DNA from: Nitrosomonadales bacterium
Lineage (GTDB): Bacteria; Pseudomonadota; Gammaproteobacteria; Burkholderiales; Gallionellaceae
Assembly: GCA_016234685.1 (NCBI GenBank)
Contig: JACRAT010000027.1
Span: 1-64,000, forward strand
DNA length: 64,000 nucleotides
Direction of reading: 5' to 3'
Shown: in pieces, positions 39,001 to 46,994 of the stretch
How the letters are laid out: the number at the start of each line of letters is the position of its first letter
Position numbering within the stretch: position 1 is the stretch's first letter
Made by a program: the position numbers and the translations under genes
The notes under the pieces: generated by a model
The model's input: only the letters and a program-made list of their open reading frames with translations
Database searches by the model: none
What the model was told of the DNA's origin: nothing

Positions 39001-39896
39001 CTGCTGGCATTCCGCTCCACACTCACCCGGATGCCGGTGATGGTCGCCCCGTCCGGCACAGTCAGGTTGTAACCGGTGCATTTGAGATAGTTGCTGACCT
39101 TGCCCCAAGTCATCCCGGTCACGGTGGCATATCCATTATTGCTGCTCAACGCATTGCCTGGATTGCTCCAAGCTATCGTCCCCACCCCGGCGTCCGAGGT
39201 GCAGGAAGTCGGGCTGCCGATCACGCTATAACTCGCCGTCCCACCAGTTCCGCCGGAAGTCGCAGTGGTATAGGTCACATCAATGGAAATCAGGTCTACG
39301 CTTACCTTGTTGCTGTTATTGTTATTTTCACCACCGTTGTTATTGTTACTCGCCTCTTGTGCCGAAAAGGCTACGCCAAACCCCGAGTTATTAATATCCG
39401 AAACCGTCCAACTCGCCCCCCACAAATTCGTGCTTCCGCCATGCGCCTCTACGCTACGAGAGGTCGTGTAAAGTGTGTTGGTTGCCCCGTTCATATTGGT
39501 ACTGATGTTTCCGCTCTTAACCAGATACACCGCCGCATCGGTCATGCTGCCACCATCGGTCTTGCGCGTAACATTGACCGTGATACCGTTAATGACCGCT
39601 CCACTGGGCACAGCGAAGTTATAACCGGTACATTGCAGATAACTGGAGACAGAGCCGTTCTGCATATTGCTCACGGTGGCATCGCTGCCGTCCGCCACCT
39701 TGGCTTTGCTGGCATTCGACCAATTGATCGTATTGTTATTGCTGACAGACTGGCAGGAGCTAGGCTTGGCCGTTACCGTGACTGTCGCCGCCATCGCGCC
39801 CCCCCCCCAGAACAGTCCAAGCAACAAGGCGCATATCGCCCCCGATGATTTATCGAACATTCTCCGCGCGGCCCATACGATCAAGCTACTCATCAC
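36006..39896 (-). CDS. mshQ: Large exported MshQ-like protein with three tandem repeats
   Basis: A 1296-residue secreted protein with a signal peptide (ICALLLGLFWGGGAMAA). Residues ~38-210, 219-385 and 393-565 are three related copies of a ~170-residue beta-rich domain; each has an SC near its start, a YL(K/Q)CTG(Y/F)N core, an (E/T)HG turn and a (N/D)LWG motif. Beyond these come Ig-like and MshQ-type beta domains with paired cysteines (for example SPVVTITNATTGTSYVLPAG region) to the C-terminus. It is likely displayed on the surface or at the pilus tip as an adhesin, which is inference. A GGGAGG precedes two adjacent ATGs at 39896 and 39893. Confidence 0.85.
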   Translation of the reverse strand: MMSSLIVWAARRMFDKSSGAICALLLGLFWGGGAMAATVTVTAKPSSCQSVSNNNTINWSNASKAKVADGSDATVSNMQNGSVSSYLQCTGYNFAVPSGAVINGITVNVTRKTDGGSMTDAAVYLVKSGNISTNMNGATNTLYTTSRSVEAHGGSTNLWGASWTVSDINNSGFGVAFSAQEASNNNNGGENNNNSNKVSVDLISIDVTYTTATSGGTGGTASYSVIGSPTSCTSDAGVGTIAWSNPGNALSSNNGYATVTGMTWGKVSNYLKCTGYNLTVPDGATITGIRVSVERNASSDKITDDKVYLVKAGTISTALNGATTTSYKSTDIIEEHGGSGNLWGTSWTAADVNSATFGVAYTAKNTSTSSTTSRTVNVDQISVEVEFSYSGTLPSGSYSMVSSPSSCASASGVGTLSWSSSSNAYASDNLYATSAATSSTGTQLTNYLKCTGFNFSVPTGSTVTGITVDVERKISSTSSTSGKDNVVSLINASSVVGSTNRATATTYTTTDSIETHGSTTDLWGAVWTAADVNSNNFGVAYSGNISKTSTSSTRTISIDQMRMRIYVKVVAAISANHVAISAANVGNTCSPSSVTITPHDAAHNRTPTWGGTIQVTTSDSKGDWSVLSGSGANFNNGTANDGVATYAFGAGESSVTLGLTHTAAGTVTVGVTDATTASSLTTNTPTAELLNTIVYSAGGFTVTDSAGNAITDMTQIAGQTSPTYYLYAVNNSCSATFTSSKNIEIAFECNDPTTCQSPVVTITNATTGTSYVLPAGMPNGTTLPTNYTSVPLSFTANSRAPFKLSYPDVGKITLYFRYSASSMLSESPPFVVKPAGLVLSNIKRSSDNLVNPAASGVSGTKFLKAGEAFTATVTAVTASGAATPNFGHEVVPETVELTPSLVSGLGLSHNPPVTGSFGAFSNGAATGTNFAWDEVGIIQLTPHIAPDASGSVAYLGLTMGGDVQGTTTGNIGRFYLGKFGLQAAALEPRADLCPAASSCPAPFVYMGEQVNAKFTLVAMSVNGKPVQNYLGQNASGEFARFDPRIFAGLNLSAVDSATVAPSGFAQPPYYLGARISNSGMPVATCDTNPCFQLDATGTQAQANVTVPFMLTKNTSPDGAYTAVNIGIAPQDADGAPVDGSASTACNNPALADCYNLDADATTGNDHALVGTTGFLYGRLRLSNGYGSERLPLPLTATLQYWDWAVGGSYVTSADDNLTSANAVLSNTLSSVANPLVFVGGVANYTLAKPSAAGSVTVTAVDASTGLAFSYLTGNSALATFGVYKGNNEFIDLREAF

Positions 39897-39929
39897 ACCT
39901 CCCGTAAGTTCTCCAGATAATACTCAATC

Positions 39930-40376
39930 TCACTGTTGCAAGGTCGCCGTGATCTGCCGCTCGACATAGTCTGGACGCCCCGGTACGGATGGCGTGGCGG
40001 CACTTGCGCTGAGACTGTACACCCACACCGGATTGCCACCCGTCACCGTACGTATACCTTCGTCGTAACTGCTGGCACTGCAACTGACGTTCACGGTGAA
40101 GGCCGAGAGCGTGCCCTGCAAAGCGAGGGTTTCCGTCACCGGCCCGGCCTGACACGCGCCAGCATACGTCCCACCGACTACACCCGACTGTACCACTTGA
40201 TACGCGCCCCACTCCATCCCCGCGCGCGCCGCCTGATAGGCGCGCGTACCCAGCACATCCAGCGCCGAGCTTTGCTGCTGCGCGACGAAGAACGTGCCCA
40301 TCATCGTGCCCAGCGCAGACAGCACCACCAGCAAGAAGACGGCGGTGACGAGGGAGAATCCGCGTTGTGGCTTCAT
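39930..40376 (-). CDS. mshP: Minor prepilin-like protein MshP
   Basis: A 148-residue protein with a prepilin-type start MKPQRGFSLVTAVFLLVVLS: a short basic leader, Gly-Phe processing site and hydrophobic helix. The rest is a small domain with cysteines that may pair. The longer frame upstream is rejected because it crosses a palindromic repeat. It is followed by mshQ and preceded by mshO, the standard order. Confidence 0.88.
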   Translation of the reverse strand: MKPQRGFSLVTAVFLLVVLSALGTMMGTFFVAQQQSSALDVLGTRAYQAARAGMEWGAYQVVQSGVVGGTYAGACQAGPVTETLALQGTLSAFTVNVSCSASSYDEGIRTVTGGNPVWVYSLSASAATPSVPGRPDYVERQITATLQQ

Positions 40377-40407
40377 CCCACTATTCCTTTGGAGTGCAAA
40401 GTGCCCA

Positions 40408-40482
40408 AACCCCTCCCACCCTCTCCTTGACAGGGGAAGCGCTGCTCGAGTGCTCCCCCTATCAAGGGGGGAGTTAGAGGGC
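40408..40482. repeat. Palindromic intergenic repeat, copy 1
   Basis: Two hairpin-forming halves, one around cctctccttgacagggg and one around gctccccctatcaagggggg, are framed by short complementary ends (ccctct and agaggg). A very similar element lies at 41361-41439. Both sit in the leader of a minor prepilin gene. Confidence 0.7.
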
Positions 40483-40521
40483 GATTCAGGGGCAAGTCGG
40501 CAATTTAAATTCATCGCGCGC

Positions 40522-41319
40522 TCACGGTATGTTGTTGACGTGGACTGCATTGTAAAGCGTCACGCTTTCGCCGCTCTCCGTGACGGTCAGTCGCAGCGTC
40601 ACCAGCCCGATGCGCTGCGAAGTCGTATCGTAAGTGAACGTGCAACTGCTGACGTTGCTGGCCAGCAAGGCGTTGCTGGCGGTAGCAAGCGGTGCGGCGG
40701 CAGTGCTGGACGGTTGCGCCGCCTGGATCGCGTAGCCCCAGTAACGGCGCAGCGTGCCGTTGGCCGGATCGCACAGATAAGTCACTGGCGTGTTGATGAC
40801 CTGAAAACGGTTGCCTGGCGAATCGAAGGGGAAAAGTTTGGAGGCGACGGTGAGCGTCGAGCCGGCCTGTGAGGTATAGGCAGCGCGGTTGTCATTAGCG
40901 TAGGCGCTCGCCCCGGCGATGCCCAAGTTATAGATCACCACCGAGTCGCCCGCCGCGATGGCAGGCAGCGGGCCGAGCACCTCGAACGAGGTATCCGCCA
41001 GCGTGAAATCCAGCACATCGCCCGGCGCTTCGGTGCGATAACGCCCGCCGCCTTTGGCTGGCAAGAATTCAAGATAGCACGCGCCCGTGCCGTTGCACGC
41101 GCCCGTCACGCGCAGGCTATTGGACAATGACTGGCGCAGATCGCGCGTCATCCGCTGCAAGGCGGTGTCGGCGATGTCGGTCAGTTCCGCGCGCCGCGCA
41201 CTGTCCACATAGCCTTGTACCGGCGCACGCAAGAACACGGCGACCATGCTGCCCAAGATGCCGGTGATGGTGATGACCAGCACCATTTCCACCAGAGTGA
41301 AGCCGGACTGGCTGCGCAT
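40522..41319 (-). CDS. mshO: Minor prepilin MshO
   Basis: A 265-residue type IV prepilin-like protein: leader MRSQSG, then FTLVEMVLVITITGILG with Glu5 of the mature protein, and a large C-terminal domain with paired cysteines (GACNGTGAC). The start at 41319 gives the normal short leader; the longer frame runs through the palindromic repeat. It lies between mshD and mshP as in other MSHA loci. Confidence 0.9.
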   Translation of the reverse strand: MRSQSGFTLVEMVLVITITGILGSMVAVFLRAPVQGYVDSARRAELTDIADTALQRMTRDLRQSLSNSLRVTGACNGTGACYLEFLPAKGGGRYRTEAPGDVLDFTLADTSFEVLGPLPAIAAGDSVVIYNLGIAGASAYANDNRAAYTSQAGSTLTVASKLFPFDSPGNRFQVINTPVTYLCDPANGTLRRYWGYAIQAAQPSSTAAAPLATASNALLASNVSSCTFTYDTTSQRIGLVTLRLTVTESGESVTLYNAVHVNNIP

Positions 41320-41360
41320 TATTCCGGCTGGCACCTTCCTCCCCTCGCGCGCCCCCCCTC

Positions 41361-41439
41361 CCCGCCCCTCCCTTGTCAGAGAGGGAGTAGCGGGTGAGCC
41401 GGGCGGATGCTCCCCCTGACAAGGGGGAGTTAGAGGGGG
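41361..41439. repeat. Palindromic intergenic repeat, copy 2
   Basis: The same two-hairpin element as at 40408-40482: ctcccttgtcagagagggag followed by ctccccctgacaagggggag and the shared end gttagaggg. The copies differ mainly in the loop between the hairpins. It sits between mshD and mshO. Confidence 0.7.
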
Positions 41440-41465
41440 TTCGCAGGCCGACAAGTTAACCGGGG

Positions 41466-42104
41466 TCATGGCAGGCTTCTTGGCGAGTAGCGCGTGCGGT
41501 AGCCGTCGAGCACCACTTGCGAATTATCGGGGGCGGTCACCGTGACGGTGATGCGCAGCGCATCGGTCGCAGCGATGGCGGGCGCTCCGGCGGTCGCGGC
41601 CATGCCTTGTTCGGAGATATTGATCGCTGCGCTGTAACGGTTCAGCGCAGCGATGGCGCTGCCCGTGACATCGAGGATACCGCCGCTGGCCGCATTCATA
41701 GTGAAGCCGTGGTAATCGCTGACGTTGTCGAACTGCGCGTTCGATGCCGCGCCGCCGTAGCGCGTCTCCGTCACCCCGAATATGGTTTCCGGCCCCAGCG
41801 CTTCGACCGTCGCAGTGCAACTGTTCGCCCCCACCGTGGCATCCACGGCAGAGGCGGCGCTGGCATCGTCCGGGTCGCAGAACGAGAACGGCATCAACTC
41901 GGCCTCTTCCAGCAAGGATTCGGCGATCGCCAGCGCCTGCTTGCGCAACAAAGCGTCGGCGCTATGCCCCATCACCCGCACCATGATCTGCGACACCCCG
42001 GCCACCGCAATGCCGACCACCACGATGAAGACCACCAGTTCGATCAGGCTGACGCCGCGCTGGAACCTCAAGGCATTGGGATGCGAGTTCAACACGCCCC
42101 CCAT
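41466..42104 (-). CDS. mshD: Minor prepilin MshD
   Basis: A 212-residue prepilin: an unusually long leader of about 16 residues ends in FQRG, followed by VSLIELVVFIVVVGIAVAG with the conserved Glu at position 5. Cysteines at SFCDPDD and NSCTATV may pair. The gene overlaps the end of mshC by 16 bases. Confidence 0.9.
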   Translation of the reverse strand: MGGVLNSHPNALRFQRGVSLIELVVFIVVVGIAVAGVSQIMVRVMGHSADALLRKQALAIAESLLEEAELMPFSFCDPDDASAASAVDATVGANSCTATVEALGPETIFGVTETRYGGAASNAQFDNVSDYHGFTMNAASGGILDVTGSAIAALNRYSAAINISEQGMAATAGAPAIAATDALRITVTVTAPDNSQVVLDGYRTRYSPRSLP

Positions 42105-42574
42105 CCCGTGGGTCGGGTGTAGACGTAGCCGGTCTCGCGGGCGACGCAGATCGGCGTGGCATCACCCGCGATGCTGAGTTGCTGGGTGGTGGTGAAGCTG
42201 GGCTTGCCGAGCGCATCGAAGCTAAAGGCACTGGGCGTTGGCGAGAAACTCGCCGCCGTTCCCGTCACCTGATAGGGTGTTTGCCCGTCCGGGCCGGAGA
42301 GCGCACTGCCGCAAGCAGCCGTCGCCCCAGTGGTAAAGGTCAAACTGTTGGCAGTGAAAGCGACGCAGACAAAGCGATGCTGAGCGATGGCGGCCTTCTG
42401 CGCATAACGCAGGCTGGCCAAGACTTGATCCTGGAAGCCCCGATTGTCGAACACACTGCGATCAAAGAAGCGTGGCACAGCAAAGGCCGCCAGTATGCCC
42501 GCGAGCACGATCACAACAATCAGCTCGACCAGCGTAAAGCCAGCGTCGCGCCTAGGAGTGAGGGGGGAAATCAT
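42089..42574 (-). CDS. mshC: Minor prepilin MshC
   Basis: A 161-residue prepilin with leader MISPLTPRRDAG and helix FTLVELIVVIVLAGILAAFA. Downstream cysteines could form disulfides. It is preceded by a terminator that separates it from the major pilin gene, so it and the later genes are probably expressed at a lower level. Confidence 0.9.
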   Translation of the reverse strand: MISPLTPRRDAGFTLVELIVVIVLAGILAAFAVPRFFDRSVFDNRGFQDQVLASLRYAQKAAIAQHRFVCVAFTANSLTFTTGATAACGSALSGPDGQTPYQVTGTAASFSPTPSAFSFDALGKPSFTTTQQLSIAGDATPICVARETGYVYTRPTGWGAC

Positions 42575-42601
42575 CGCCTTATCCAACCGAGAAAACAAAA
42601 A

Positions 42602-42625
42602 GGGCGGAGAACACATCCTCCGCCC
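42602..42625 (-). terminator. Terminator between mshA and mshC
   Basis: A perfect 8-base stem (gggcggag / ctccgccc) with an 8-base loop is followed on the minus strand by TTTTTGTTTT. It lies 21 bases after the mshA stop. It would stop most transcripts after the major pilin and let some read into the minor pilin genes. Confidence 0.85.
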
Positions 42626-42646
42626 CTCGTTAGCTTGGTAAGAGGA

Positions 42647-43084
42647 TTACTGGCAGCTTGTACGAGCTGGAGTCGCAGTCACTACTGGCACGGCTCCGGC
42701 GACCGACTCGGTATAGGTCACGCGGCAGGATGTGTGGCCGGTATCGGTATCGACATTGAGCGAAGTTCCGCTGACTGCTGGGCTGTAATCAGCAAGATTG
42801 CCCGCCGCGACAAGAATACCCGCCGCCGTCGGATAGCCGTTGCTCATCGTCACGCTAGCACCTTCCAATGTCACCGCCACATTGGATGCCACGTTCTGCA
42901 CCAACTGAGCCGAGTGCGCCATCGCCGCCGCCGCTTGGAGAGACGAACGCGCTGCTGCCGCTTTGGAAACGCGCGCATCGACTTGCAGATCCGCGAACTT
43001 GGGTAGCGCGGTCGCGGCCAAGATGCCGAGAATCACGATAACGACAACCAATTCAACCAGAGTAAAACCTTTTTGCTGTTGCAT
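42647..43084 (-). CDS. mshA: MSHA major pilin MshA
   Basis: A 145-residue type IV pilin: leader MQQQKG, mature helix FTLVELVVVIVILGILAATALPKF, then a globular domain with two cysteines near the C-terminus (TSCRVTYT and the final TSCQ) that form the usual D-loop disulfide. Its own terminator and the ~200-base leader region point to independent, strong expression. Confidence 0.92.
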   Translation of the reverse strand: MQQQKGFTLVELVVVIVILGILAATALPKFADLQVDARVSKAAAARSSLQAAAAMAHSAQLVQNVASNVAVTLEGASVTMSNGYPTAAGILVAAGNLADYSPAVSGTSLNVDTDTGHTSCRVTYTESVAGAVPVVTATPARTSCQ

Positions 43085-43246
43085 GACATCCCCCCATTCA
43101 AACTAAGGCATACGCCCCAAATATCACCGTGAACACCTGTGGCAACGCCCTCACCCCCTGAATCAGCCACAGTTACTGAAACCGGGTTGCAGATTACGGC
43201 AATCATTTAAAAAACACAACAAGCCGTCATCATCACGATGCAAAAT

Positions 43247-43259
43247 CGGGCAACGCCCG
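43247..43259 (-). terminator. Possible terminator after mshG
   Basis: A 5-base GC stem (cgggc / gcccg) with a 3-base loop is followed on the minus strand by ATTTTG, 27 bases beyond the mshG stop. The U tract is short, so this is a weak candidate. Confidence 0.45.
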
Positions 43260-43286
43260 CATCGGAGGCGGCACACTTGCCATGCG

Positions 43287-44522
43287 TTAGTGGTGCATCG
43301 CTGCACTGCCCATGTCCCACATCGGCAAGAAAATACCCAGCGCCAGAATCAGCACCATGACACCGAGAAAGACGACCAGTATCGGCTCGATCTGCTGGCT
43401 CAAGGTTTTCACGTCGTATTCCACCTCGCGCTCGTACATGCCAGCGACTTCCAGCATCAGCCCATCCAGATCGCCGGTCTCTTCGCCGACTGCGATCATC
43501 TGCAAAACAGTAGGATTGAATACGCCACTGGCCGCCGAGGTGCGCAGGATGCTGTCGCCGCGCTCCACACCTTCGCGCATCTTATCGACGCAGGAACGCA
43601 TGTATTCGTTGTCCACCACCAAGGCGACCACGCCCAAGCCCTGCACGATGGGGATGCCGCTCTTGAACGAGAGCGCCAGACTGCGGGCGAAGCGGGCCAG
43701 AGTGGATTTGAAGATGATCTTGCCCGCGATGGGCAGGCGGAACTTGTAGCGATCCCACTTGAAGCGACCATCAGGCGTGTTGATGTAAGCGCGAAAACCG
43801 TAGCTCGCCCCCGCGCCCAAGGCCAAGATCAGCGCCCAGTAATGCACCATGAAGTTGGAGAACCCCATCAGCAAACGGGTCATCAAGGGCAGTTCGGTAT
43901 GCAGTCCGGCGAAGACCTTGGCAAACGAGGGGATGACGAACAGATTGACGACGACCACCGCACCTGCGACGGCGATGATGACGAACATCGGATAGCGCAA
44001 TGCGGCACGGATGCTCTCGTTCATCTGCTTTTCAAATTCGAGATGGCTGTAGAGCCGCATGAACGTCTCGTCCAGTCGCCCGGTCATCTCGCCCACCTGC
44101 ACCATGCTGATGTAAAACGCGGTGAAGACTTTGGGATGATGGCGCATAGCGATACTGAGCTCGCGTCCGTTATTCAGGCTATCGCGCAGATCTTGCAAAA
44201 CGACGCTGAAGGCCTCGTTCTGGGAAGATTCCTGCAAACCTGCCAACGCGCGCATGATGGGTACGCCCGCCTTGAGCAAGGTGTGCATCTGGCGGCTGAA
44301 CAGCATCAACTCTTGGGGATCGACGCGCTTTTTACGCGAGAAGAAATCAGGCAGGCTGAGCTTGGGCGAGGCTGCGCTCAATTGACTGGATGGCTTGATC
44401 TCGGTCGGGATGATACCGATACCGGCAAGTTGATCGGCGATGTTGCCGCTATCCGCACCGTCGAGCGTGCCTTGCACCGCCTCGCCACGCGCGTTCCTCC
44501 CCTTGTAGGAGAAAACCGCCAT
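43287..44522 (-). CDS. mshG: MSHA inner-membrane platform protein MshG
   Basis: A 411-residue polytopic protein of the PilC/GspF family, with two T2SSF domains (about 75-195 and 275-400) and three membrane helices. It anchors the assembly ATPase. The start at 44522 overlaps the mshE stop by one base (TAATG); the ATG at 44549 lies within mshE. Confidence 0.95.
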   Translation of the reverse strand: MAVFSYKGRNARGEAVQGTLDGADSGNIADQLAGIGIIPTEIKPSSQLSAASPKLSLPDFFSRKKRVDPQELMLFSRQMHTLLKAGVPIMRALAGLQESSQNEAFSVVLQDLRDSLNNGRELSIAMRHHPKVFTAFYISMVQVGEMTGRLDETFMRLYSHLEFEKQMNESIRAALRYPMFVIIAVAGAVVVVNLFVIPSFAKVFAGLHTELPLMTRLLMGFSNFMVHYWALILALGAGASYGFRAYINTPDGRFKWDRYKFRLPIAGKIIFKSTLARFARSLALSFKSGIPIVQGLGVVALVVDNEYMRSCVDKMREGVERGDSILRTSAASGVFNPTVLQMIAVGEETGDLDGLMLEVAGMYEREVEYDVKTLSQQIEPILVVFLGVMVLILALGIFLPMWDMGSAAMHH

Positions 44523-46225
44523 TATTCGTCGACCTGATTGCTGATGCACATGACTTCCGCCACGGTCGTCAGCCCTTCCTTCATCTGCGACAGCGCGTGA
44601 TCGACCATGGTGCGACCGCGCATGTACTCATCGGTGGCCTGAATGAAATGGGTGGAATCGTCATGTGCCGCTGCATCCAGCAGCGGCCGGGTCATTTCCA
44701 GCATCTCATACACACCGAGGCGGCCACGATAGCCCGTGCCGTTGCAATGCGAACAGCCACGCCCCATCATCATCCTGCCCCAGTTCCCCTCGACGACGCC
44801 CTCGTGCTCCAGCCATTCGATCTCTTGAGGAGACGGCTGATAGGGTTCACTGCAACTGTCGCACACCCGGCGCAGCAGACGCTGGGCCAACACCGCCTGC
44901 ACCGCCGATGCCACCATGAACTTGGGCACGCCCATATCCACCAAGCGGAACAAAGAGCCTGCCGCGTTGCGGGTGTGCAGAGTGGAGAACACCAAGTGGC
45001 CGGTCATCGCGGCACGCAGGCCGATCTGCGCGGTTTCGGCATCGCGCATTTCGCCGACGAGGATCACATCCGGGTCTTGCCGTAGGCAGGAGCGCAACAC
45101 TTTGGCAAAGGAAAAGTCGATCTTGTCGTTGACCTGCACCTGACAGATGCCGGGCAGACGATATTCCACCGGGTCTTCCACGGTGATGATCTTCTGGTCG
45201 ATGGTGTTGATCTCCGCCAGCGCGGAATACAAGGTGGTGGTCTTGCCGCTGCCGGTCGGGCCGGTCACAAGGATCACGCCACTGCTGCGATGGATGAGTT
45301 CGCGGAAACGCTTGAGCATCTCGGGCGGCATCCCGCTTTTGTCCAGAGACAGCGAACCCGAGCCCTGATTCAGCAGACGCATCACCACCGATTCGCCGTG
45401 CTGCGTGGGCAGGGTCGAGATACGCACGTCCACGCCCTGATCGCGCACCCGGATGTTGAAACGACCATCTTGCGGCAAGCGCTTCTCGGAGATGTCCAGC
45501 CCGGACATCAGCTTGAGGCGCAACACCAGCGCAGGTGCGATGCGCCGGTCGGTCTCGGTCTGCAAGTGCAGCGCGCCGTCGATGCGAAAGCGAATCTGCA
45601 AGCAGGTTTCCAATGGCTCGATGTGTACGTCGGAGGTATGAATCTGGATGGCATCATCGAACATGGTCTGCAACAACTTGACCACGGGCGCTTCTTCGAT
45701 GCCCACCGAGCTGCTCAGCGCGCCGAAGTCCACGTAACCCTCGCCCAGCTCTTCTGACAGCTCTCGCGCCAATCCGGTGATCTCTTCGGTACGGCGATAG
45801 ACGCGGTCGATCATCGCCAGCAACTGGCCTTCGGTCACCACCGCCAGCGTGACTTCGCGCTTGAGCAGACGTGAGATCTCGTCGAAAGCAAACAGATCGG
45901 TCGGGTCGGCCATACCCAGCAGCAACATGCCGTTGCGCTCTTCCAAAGCGATGGCGCGGAAACGGCGCGCCTGATTCTCAGGTAGACGGCGGACGATCTC
46001 TAGATTGGGGTTGTAGTGCTTGAGATTGATATAGGGGATATTGAGTTGCTTGGCGAGCGCTTCGGAAATCTGGTCTTCGGTGACGAAGGCGTTGTCCACC
46101 AACACCCGGCCAAGCTTACGCCCGCTACGCTTCTGTTGGTCAAGCGCGAACTTGAGCTGATCTTCCGTGATGAACTTCTGCTGTACCAGCAGATCGCCCA
46201 AGCGAATTTTTTCTGGACGCGCCAT
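44522..46225 (-). CDS. mshE: MSHA pilus extension ATPase MshE
   Basis: A 567-residue GspE/PilB-type hexameric ATPase. Residues 8-60 form the N-terminal MshEN module: two 24-residue half motifs (RLG...LxxxLxxQ and LG...LxxxLxxQ) that bind c-di-GMP in this family. Two consensus glycines are replaced (Lys17 and Ala46), which could change affinity. Walker A GPTGSGKTT, the Asp and His boxes, and a zinc site (CDSC ... CSHC) are intact. It opens the MSHA locus and ties pilus extension to c-di-GMP, for which the window encodes two turnover proteins. Confidence 0.95.
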   Translation of the reverse strand: MARPEKIRLGDLLVQQKFITEDQLKFALDQQKRSGRKLGRVLVDNAFVTEDQISEALAKQLNIPYINLKHYNPNLEIVRRLPENQARRFRAIALEERNGMLLLGMADPTDLFAFDEISRLLKREVTLAVVTEGQLLAMIDRVYRRTEEITGLARELSEELGEGYVDFGALSSSVGIEEAPVVKLLQTMFDDAIQIHTSDVHIEPLETCLQIRFRIDGALHLQTETDRRIAPALVLRLKLMSGLDISEKRLPQDGRFNIRVRDQGVDVRISTLPTQHGESVVMRLLNQGSGSLSLDKSGMPPEMLKRFRELIHRSSGVILVTGPTGSGKTTTLYSALAEINTIDQKIITVEDPVEYRLPGICQVQVNDKIDFSFAKVLRSCLRQDPDVILVGEMRDAETAQIGLRAAMTGHLVFSTLHTRNAAGSLFRLVDMGVPKFMVASAVQAVLAQRLLRRVCDSCSEPYQPSPQEIEWLEHEGVVEGNWGRMMMGRGCSHCNGTGYRGRLGVYEMLEMTRPLLDAAAHDDSTHFIQATDEYMRGRTMVDHALSQMKEGLTTVAEVMCISNQVDE

Positions 46226-46278
46226 CTCCCCCGGCCCTGTAATGATTGCGAATGATTGCTGGAAAGACTCGAAGCCGA

Positions 46279-46698
46279 CTATGCGCGCAGGATGGCGAGA
46301 ATGTCCTCGATCTCTCCACGCAGATGAGCGAGGTCAAACTCCGCAACAGGCAATTCGTCGTCGGCCAAATCTGGCTCGATCTCTGCAACGGCGACCGCAC
46401 TGGCTTTGGCTCGCACATTCGCCTCGGCATCGCTACGTTCCAACTTGCTACGCGCTCCGCTGATGGTAAAGCCTTCTTCGTACAACAATTCGCGGATGCG
46501 GCGTATCAGCAGCACCTCGTGATGCTGGTAGTAACGCCGATTGCCACGCCGCTTGACCGGCTTGAGTTGAGTGAACTCCTGCTCCCAGTAACGCAGCACG
46601 TGGGTCTTCACTCCGCACAGTTCGCTGACCTCACCGATGGTGAAGTAGCGTTTGGCAGGGATGGCCGGAAGCTCAGAGCTAGGCTTGTGGTTTTCCAC
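46279..46698 (-). CDS. MerR-family regulator downstream of ihfA
   Basis: A 139-residue MerR-type regulator: the helix-turn-helix is at about 18-40 ([20 protein letters not shown]) with the wing [12 protein letters not shown]. It overlaps the end of ihfA by 20 bases, the arrangement found across betaproteobacteria. The C-terminal tail is acidic and has no metal-binding cysteines, so it is not a metal sensor. Target genes are unknown. Confidence 0.92.
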   Translation of the reverse strand: MENHKPSSELPAIPAKRYFTIGEVSELCGVKTHVLRYWEQEFTQLKPVKRRGNRRYYQHHEVLLIRRIRELLYEEGFTISGARSKLERSDAEANVRAKASAVAVAEIEPDLADDELPVAEFDLAHLRGEIEDILAILRA

Positions 46699-46987
46699 GA
46701 TAGGTCTTCTCTACCATGCTCTTCAGCTTTTGGCTGGGATGGAAAGTCACCACACGGCGAGCTTCGATGGGGATCTCTTCCCCGGTCTTGGGGTTGCGGC
46801 CCGGACGTTGCGGCTTGTCGCGCAACTGGAAATTGCCGAAGCCGGACAGTTTGACTGTCTCGCCCTCTTCCAACTGGAGACGGATCTCTTCAAAGAAAGT
46901 CTCCACCATCTCCTTGGCCTCACGCTTATTCAGCCCTACTCGTTCAAACAACAGATCGGCGAGTTCCGCCTTGGTCAATGTAGTCAT
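46679..46987 (-). CDS. ihfA: Integration host factor subunit alpha
   Basis: A 102-residue DNA-bending protein of the HU/IHF family. [20 protein letters not shown] holds the beta-arm, with the intercalating proline in RPGRNP. It dimerises with IhfB and supports sigma-54 promoters and recombination. It follows pheT by 7 bases. Confidence 0.97.
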   Translation of the reverse strand: MTTLTKAELADLLFERVGLNKREAKEMVETFFEEIRLQLEEGETVKLSGFGNFQLRDKPQRPGRNPKTGEEIPIEARRVVTFHPSQKLKSMVEKTYRGKPQA

Positions 46988-46994
46988 GCTCCCC

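Noticed and set aside
43085-43246. TTGTGT and TAATCT with 17-base spacing upstream of mshA
   Set aside because: Each hexamer matches the consensus at only about half of its positions. No sigma-54 motif was found there either.
43290-44537. 415-codon plus-strand frame antisense to mshG
   Set aside because: His/Gln/Asp-rich antisense translation; mshG on the other strand has two clear T2SSF domains.
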